From NCBI GenBank assembly GCA_958296405.1, contig OY282519.1, positions 1,534,132 to 1,598,131 on the forward strand: DNA of 64,000 nt. The letters are read 5' to 3'. Positions 59,620-64,000 of this stretch are shown one piece after another (the stretch's first letter is position 1; every line of letters begins with the position of its first letter). The DNA comes from an uncultured Pseudomonadales bacterium (lineage in GTDB: Bacteria > Pseudomonadota > Gammaproteobacteria > Pseudomonadales > Azotimanducaceae). The translations under genes and the position numbers were made by a program. Below the pieces are notes generated by a model that saw only the letters and a list, made by a program, of their open reading frames with translations, was not told where the DNA came from and did not search any database.

Positions 59620-61902
59620 TTATGGCGCGGCTTCCGCTAGGGCCGCATAGAACCGTGCCACGTCGTCGTCCAACCGGTCGTTGGCCAGTATTCGGTCTGA
59701 CTGCCTGATATGGAAGAAGCGACTCTGAGTCCCCTTGGCGGCGCGCTGTTGTTCGCGGATGAAGTCGTGCTCTTTCAGCGCCTTCAGCACCGCCGGCCAA
59801 AGCGGATCCTTTATGAATCTGTCGATCGTCGTGTCCGTGTTTTCCGGTATCCAGAACGTCCGGCTTCGACACGCCCGCTCCACCAAACGCAACATCCGCC
59901 CGTGCCCGCTTTCGGGATCAGGTGCGGCCTCCTCCGTCACACGCGAACGACCATGTGCGTCAAGCCATGCGCCAATCGCGGCCGGGTCCCGCTCGTCCGT
60001 CCATGTACCAAACCCGGCCGGGTCCCGCTCGTCCGTCCATTTACCGATGTTGTCTTGACGGATGTGCGTTGGCGTCGGGAAAGTCTCGGATACGCGGGTC
60101 CCACCGTCCACGATGGCCGTGGCGAGCGAACATTCCTCGAACTTCAGCGCCCGCAGGTCTGCACCTCGAATGTCTATTTGATTGACGGTTACTCCTCGAA
60201 GAACCACGCGCGGCATCGTGCCCTTGATGATCGTCTCGTCCACTTCCAGCGGGCCGATCTGACCCACCTCGTCCTCACGGCTGATGTCGGCCAACGTCGG
60301 CAGCGCAGCAATGAGCCATGCGCCTAGATTTCGAGCGCCGCGGTCGATTGACTGGTAGTTCCTCACCCACTCCTGCGCACCGTTGAAGAATCGGGTGACG
60401 CAGTTCGGGTCGTCTTTTGCGATGTGGTGCAGCACCTCCACAAACACCGCCAGAAAGTCGGCACTGAGGATGTTGCGGCGCACGAACTTCGGAATCTCTC
60501 CCTTGCCCACGGACTCGATGGCGGCAACGCTAAGGAAGTAGTTGAACACTTGCGAGTGCGCGAACCGCCGATAGCCCGGCAGCGCGTCGTTGGCAAGAAA
60601 CGCCATCACCCCCGCCCTGTTCTTCAACATGCGAACCGTGTCGGCGTCCTCCGCGGCTCGGGGCAGCGCCATGTCGACCAGCCATGTCAGCGGGATCTCG
60701 CCGATGATGTCCGTCTGGTCGTCTGCCATGTATCGGGCGGCTTCGCACAGGAAGCGGTGAGCATACTGGCGCCGCTGCCCAGCATCCCAAACGCGGTCCA
60801 CCGCATCGCCCAACTTCTGACTCTCTCGGTCGACCATGAGATCGATCAAGATTGAGAGCAAGCTGGTGCCGGTGGCCTTGTGCAGGGGTTTCGCAAAGTC
60901 CGTTTCCGCCAGTCTGGCGAGAAAGAACGGCCTCAACGCGTAGGAGCCGGGATCCAGCAGGTAACGGATGTTCTCCACGTCGTCTTTCGACCAGCCCTTC
61001 TTCTTGTTGTTGTCCTTGATCTTTTCTCGGCGGAGCCAATGTTCGGCTTCCTTAGGCGAAGGCGGATGCAAGGCGAGGCCGTGGACGATGTCTTGCGGCA
61101 GCACACGGAGGTTCGACTTCAGGCGCTTGAGGCCGGTGAACGTCTCGCGGCCGGCCAAGATGAGTGTGCCCCCACCGCGAATCTCGTCAATCGTCTCATT
61201 GACCTGACTCCATGCAAGATCGTAGCCGTTCGGATCCCCGAGTTCGTCGAAACCGTCAATCGCCAGCGTCACCAAGCCGTGCCGCACCAGCACAGGCAAC
61301 TGATCGAAAGTCACGGACAGGCGGAGGCGCTGTAGACTGAAAGCGATCAAGTCCTGCAGGTACGACAAGACGCGCCCACGGCTCTGCACATGCAGAACAA
61401 GCGGATGATGCCGGCGTCCGTACGCGGTCGCTCTCGCCAAGGCCAACACCTCGATGAACTTCGTCTTGCCGATGCCTGCTGGCCCGTCGATCAGCATGAT
61501 TTGAACGGAGTTTTCGCTACGCTCAGTGGACTGCAGGAAGTCATCTAAGTTGCTGGCGGTGAGCTGGTCGTCTCCATCGGCGAGCGTTCCTTGTACGGGG
61601 ATGAGGGGCTTGATCTCTTCCATCTCGAGCAAGAGCATCTTCTGCGTCGCCGCCCAAGATCGCAGGTCCCCAAAGCGTCGCGACGCCAAGAGTGCGCGAT
61701 AGGACGCGTGGATTTGGGGTTTGCTGCCGCGGCACCGCTCGATGACCTTGCCATCCGCGGCAAACACGAGCGCCAGCTCTTCACCGTTACGACACAGCCT
61801 AAAGGTGAAGCCCTCGTGCGTCTGCTCGCTTTGCGCGCCATCCGTTCCCAAGTCTGCGAACACCATCAATTCGTCATTGATGCGTTCATGGGCGGCCTTC
61901 AT
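59620..61902 (-). CDS. STAND/NACHT-like NTPase with pentapeptide-like C-terminal region
   Basis: This 760-aa protein starts at ATG 61902, overlapping the stop of the upstream NYN gene by 4 nt. Order: an unrecognised N-terminal domain (residues 1-130); P-loop NTPase with Walker A DGPAGIGKT (139-147), Walker B LVTLAIDGFDE (210-220) and sensor GGGTLILAGRETF; a helical region with a RRFAHSQVFNYFLS motif; a short pentapeptide-like stretch (about 555-590, VVLRGVTVNQIDIRGADLRALKFEECSL); and three 12-residue repeats (WTDERDPA). STAND NTPases sense a ligand and then activate an effector; here the effector is probably the NYN protein (inference). GC content is visibly lower than in flanking genes. Confidence 0.85.
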   Translation of the reverse strand: MKAAHERINDELMVFADLGTDGAQSEQTHEGFTFRLCRNGEELALVFAADGKVIERCRGSKPQIHASYRALLASRRFGDLRSWAATQKMLLLEMEEIKPLIPVQGTLADGDDQLTASNLDDFLQSTERSENSVQIMLIDGPAGIGKTKFIEVLALARATAYGRRHHPLVLHVQSRGRVLSYLQDLIAFSLQRLRLSVTFDQLPVLVRHGLVTLAIDGFDELGDPNGYDLAWSQVNETIDEIRGGGTLILAGRETFTGLKRLKSNLRVLPQDIVHGLALHPPSPKEAEHWLRREKIKDNNKKKGWSKDDVENIRYLLDPGSYALRPFFLARLAETDFAKPLHKATGTSLLSILIDLMVDRESQKLGDAVDRVWDAGQRRQYAHRFLCEAARYMADDQTDIIGEIPLTWLVDMALPRAAEDADTVRMLKNRAGVMAFLANDALPGYRRFAHSQVFNYFLSVAAIESVGKGEIPKFVRRNILSADFLAVFVEVLHHIAKDDPNCVTRFFNGAQEWVRNYQSIDRGARNLGAWLIAALPTLADISREDEVGQIGPLEVDETIIKGTMPRVVLRGVTVNQIDIRGADLRALKFEECSLATAIVDGGTRVSETFPTPTHIRQDNIGKWTDERDPAGFGTWTDERDPAAIGAWLDAHGRSRVTEEAAPDPESGHGRMLRLVERACRSRTFWIPENTDTTIDRFIKDPLWPAVLKALKEHDFIREQQRAAKGTQSRFFHIRQSDRILANDRLDDDVARFYAALAEAAP
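59979..60040 (-). repeat. short tandem repeat in the STAND NTPase gene
   Basis: A 26-nt unit is perfectly repeated at 59979-60004 and 60015-60040, with a 36-nt period. It encodes two near-identical 12-residue units with WTDERDPA (residues about 618-642), followed by a degenerate third (IGAWLDAHGRSR). Such repeats can vary in number between strains. Confidence 0.85.
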
Positions 61903-62576
61903 GGCAGCTGCCTCAGCAGGCCGTCGAGTTTGAGGTATTGGCTGGCGCCCCGCTTCCGCAACAGCAGGGCTCTGCCGCCGTGTGGCTTGATCCATGCCTC
62001 TGCCGTGAAGAGCGGCGGCACAACGTCGTCGTCCTCCGCCAGTACAAGCGCCCACTCCGAAGGGGACTGACGTGCCCAAGCGAGGAGATCGGCCGCAAGT
62101 GCTGTATCGACCATCTTCTCCATCGGGGGCTGCCCCTTCGCCTGATCACGCAGAGTGTTCGGCAAGTGAATCGGTGGACTTCGACGCCGTCGCTCCGGCC
62201 GGTGCAGTCTCTCGGGCGCCGCCGCCAGCAGCGTGTGGCCATAGTCGACTGTCGACGAGAAGTCGACGCGACCATCGGACAGCGTCGCGAAGTCGGTGTC
62301 GAGAACGGCTTGGCCCGCAGCTTTGAAGCCATCGGTAGCCTGCCAGCCCTTGTACCAGCCGTGATAGAGACGAAACGAGACACGAAACCGTGGCTTCTCC
62401 ACGCTCAGCGCTTGCCAAACGGACCGCGCCGTGCGAACCAAGGTTCTACATGCCCCCTCACGAAGGGACGACGTGCCATGTACACCAGCGTTGTGCATCT
62501 GAGCGGTCCAGTCCACAAACGCCGTTACCGATATCGGGGCAGACGGTCGTTCTGCCAGCTTGACTGCGGTTGCCAT
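61899..62576 (-). CDS. NYN-domain-like nuclease
   Basis: This 225-aa protein shows the NYN/PIN-like pattern: an early strand with acidic end (SVTAFVDWTAQMHN, Asp22 and Asn29), a helix with MEKMVDTALAADLLAW (Asp157, Asp163), then ALVLAEDDDVVPPLFTAEAW (acidic 181-184) and a last strand GGRALLL. This matches K-x-x-D...D and SxDxDF-type motifs of NYN RNases, with EDDD for the usual SGDSD. It is the first gene of an operon with the STAND NTPase. Start uncertain (ATG 62576 or TTG 62615). The family call is from motif order only. Confidence 0.65.
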   Translation of the reverse strand: MATAVKLAERPSAPISVTAFVDWTAQMHNAGVHGTSSLREGACRTLVRTARSVWQALSVEKPRFRVSFRLYHGWYKGWQATDGFKAAGQAVLDTDFATLSDGRVDFSSTVDYGHTLLAAAPERLHRPERRRRSPPIHLPNTLRDQAKGQPPMEKMVDTALAADLLAWARQSPSEWALVLAEDDDVVPPLFTAEAWIKPHGGRALLLRKRGASQYLKLDGLLRQLP

Positions 62577-62850
62577 TCTCCATGCTCGTCGATTCCGGAG
62601 CGCACATCCTAGCAACCTGAGCGAGGGCCCGGCACTCTGTGCGACACCTACGACAAACCCTGCTCATGCTCATTTTCTCATTGGAAGTCACTAACGCCGG
62701 CGGCGGATTTGGCGCCAAATGCCGCAGGCTGACCTGCGCATCTATTCGCGCAACGGGGCGGCTGAACTGCCGTGGGTCGCAGCACGGGCACGGCCCGCAC
62801 ACCCACTGGTGCAACGCCGCCATGCCGCAACGCGGGCAAGTTTTCGCCAA
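62458..62850 (-). CDS. doubtful zinc-ribbon ORF upstream of the NYN gene
   Basis: From TTG 62850 the ORF begins MAKTCPRCGMAALHQWVCGPC, a CPxCG-x8-CGxC spacing like a zinc ribbon, and a further CRRC pair follows. After about 80 residues it enters the NYN gene in another frame, so at most the first half could be real. There is no ribosome-binding site. It may be a remnant or a chance pattern. Confidence 0.2.
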   Translation of the reverse strand: MAKTCPRCGMAALHQWVCGPCPCCDPRQFSRPVARIDAQVSLRHLAPNPPPALVTSNEKMSMSRVCRRCRTECRALAQVARMCAPESTSMENGNRSQAGRTTVCPDIGNGVCGLDRSDAQRWCTWHVVPS

Positions 62851-63074
62851 ACTTTGGCGGCTTGCGCCACGACACTCGGCTTAGAGCAGCCGACTTTCCG
62901 CCATCAAGCCAGTTAACTCAAGCATTTAGCGAGTTGGCACGATTGATGCCATGAGAGATAGCGAGCGCGGTAGAGAACATGCCCCGGGCGTCGTGGAGAG
63001 CAAGTGGAGAGCTGGGTGGAAACGTGGATGAAGCGGCCGACGCGGTGGCGGCCAGTGGAGCGAGCTAGCCGGCT
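62577..63074. other. divergent intergenic region between the NYN operon and the RND gene
   Basis: About 500 nt. It contains the doubtful zinc-ribbon ORF on the minus strand, and on the plus strand a sigma54-like element near 62940. No RNA gene was recognised. The direction of both flanking operons means their promoters should be here. Confidence 0.5.
62935..62950 (+). promoter_or_regulatory. sigma54-like promoter element upstream of the RND gene
   Basis: TGGCAC (62935-62940), 5 nt, then ATGCC (62946-62950) resembles TGGCAC-N5-TTGCW, the -24/-12 element; the -24 half is perfect, the -12 half keeps the essential GC. It is 125 nt upstream of the RND start. Confidence 0.35.
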
Positions 63075-64000
63075 ATGAAACTGATCCGCGTCTTTGTGGA
63101 GCACCGGCTGGCGGCCAACTTGGCCATGGTGCTGATGATTCTCGCCGGTGCTTGGGCGGCGTCGCAGATCGCCGTGCGCCTCAATCCCGAAAACGACCGG
63201 CACATGGTGAACGCAAGCATCGCCTGGCGCGGCGCCAGCGCCGAGGATGTCGAGAAGCTCGTCACCACGCCGGTGGAGCAGCACGTCAAGACCATCCCAG
63301 AGGTCAAGGCGCTGTGGAGCGTCACGCGGGATGGCTTCTCCTTCGTGCGGATTGAGTTGGAGCCAGACGCGCACGTGCAAACCGCGGTGGACGCCGTGCA
63401 GCAGCGCGTCGCGCAGTTGCGCAGCCTGCCGCCGGACATCGAGCCGCCATCCGTCTATGCCGTGCGCAAGCAAGACTTAGTGGCGGCGGTGCTCGTCACC
63501 GGCGCGAAACATTTGGACGAGCTCATCCCACTGGCGCGGCAGATGCAGAACGAACTGCTGAATCGCGGCGTGGATGCGGTGGAGTTCCGGGGCTTGCCGG
63601 AGCAGGAGATCGCCATCCAGGTGGAGGGGCGCACGCTGCTTGAGTTGGGCCTCACCTTCGATGAACTGGCGCGCAAGCTCGCGGCGCTCTCCAATGACGC
63701 CCCCGGCGGCGCCATCGGCAGCGGACAGCTCTCGCGCCAGCTCCGGAGCCTGGACCAGCGCCGCGACCCGGAAGAGTTCGCGGCGTTGCCGCTGCACACC
63801 GGGCGCGGCCTTGTGCGCTTGGGGGACATCGCCCGCATCGAACGGCGGCCACTGGTGGAGCAGCCCTACATGACGGTGGACGGGCGGCCGGCCATCGCGC
63901 TGTTCGTGCGTCGGGAGGCATCGAGCGATTCGCTGGACGCGGCACAAAACCTCACGAGTTATCTGGAAGCGAAGCGCCCCACTTTGCCGGCCGGCGTGTC
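63075..64000 (+). CDS. RND family efflux transporter permease, N-terminal part
   Basis: The gene starts at ATG 63075 and runs off the window end after about 308 residues. It has the N-terminal helix (FVEHRLAANLAMVLMILAGAWAASQIAVRLNPE), then WRGASAEDVEKLVTTPVEQHVKTIPEVKAL, LEPDAHVQTAVDAVQQRVAQLRSLPPDIEPP and GDIARIERR, all typical of the AcrB/MexB-type inner-membrane subunit. The usual adaptor gene is not upstream, so it may follow. Substrates are unknown. Promoter may be sigma54-like. Confidence 0.93.
   Translation, partial: MKLIRVFVEHRLAANLAMVLMILAGAWAASQIAVRLNPENDRHMVNASIAWRGASAEDVEKLVTTPVEQHVKTIPEVKALWSVTRDGFSFVRIELEPDAHVQTAVDAVQQRVAQLRSLPPDIEPPSVYAVRKQDLVAAVLVTGAKHLDELIPLARQMQNELLNRGVDAVEFRGLPEQEIAIQVEGRTLLELGLTFDELARKLAALSNDAPGGAIGSGQLSRQLRSLDQRRDPEEFAALPLHTGRGLVRLGDIARIERRPLVEQPYMTVDGRPAIALFVRREASSDSLDAAQNLTSYLEAKRPTLPAGV

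Noticed and set aside
59979-60040. Possible CRISPR-like repeats
   Set aside because: Only two perfect copies with a 10-nt gap, in frame inside a protein gene; it is a coding tandem repeat.

Overview
The window looks like chromosome from a GC-rich, free-living, aerobic gammaproteobacterium; the order cannot be fixed from sequence alone. Supporting signs are a FabY-type ketoacyl synthase, PrfC, an RimI gene with a HolD-like neighbour, a TonB2/TtpC-type energy-transduction cluster, Prc, DgkA, AcnA and very GC-rich codon use. Starts are often GTG or TTG, and many operon genes overlap by 4 nt (ATGA, GTGA, TTGA). No rRNA, tRNA or CRISPR array was seen.

Layout. 1-1.6 kb: TRAP transporter membrane subunits. 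1.7-4.3 kb (minus): two SAM methyltransferases and a NUDIX hydrolase. 4.4-6.3 kb: a 49-aa DUF5989 protein and an SGNH-type protein. 6.4-13.1 kb: an envelope export module (LolA-like protein, three FtsX-type permeases, LolD-type ATPase, predicted outer-membrane protein), then dgkA. 13.6-19.5 kb: catabolic enzymes (FAH, hydrolases, SDR, MaoC-type proteins, enoyl-CoA hydratase) with a stand-alone ClpP. 20-22 kb: LysR regulator and TauE-like exporter. 22-29.7 kb: a 1652-aa single-chain biotin-dependent carboxylase, moaB and fabY. 29.8-34.3 kb (minus): riboflavin synthase, pterin dehydratase, HolD-like protein, RimI, PrfC and SirB1-like protein. 34.3-39.5 kb (minus): DUF3450-TtpC-ExbB-ExbD-TonB-TPR operon. 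39.7-42.9 kb: dienelactone hydrolase, YaaA, TerC, DUF1244. 42.95-44.4 kb: a complete insertion sequence with long direct repeats. 44.4-52.6 kb: signal peptidase I, M9-like metallopeptidase, DUF2332 protein, DUF4143 ATPase, Prc. 53-55 kb: a TGS-less threonyl-tRNA synthetase behind a Thr-rich leader peptide and an intrinsic terminator. 55-59.5 kb: small genes (aspartic protease-like, orphan antitoxin, VOC protein, 59-aa membrane protein) and acnA. 59.6-62.6 kb (minus): a two-gene operon of a NYN-like nuclease and a STAND/NACHT-like NTPase. 63-64 kb: the start of an RND transporter.

The most interesting items are the NYN plus STAND operon (a candidate defence or conflict system), the thrS attenuator with its 19-codon leader, the fused carboxylase with subunit order CT-alpha, CT-beta, BC, BCCP and an EAFKI biotin site, and an in-frame duplicated tail behind a UAG stop in the M9-like peptidase gene.
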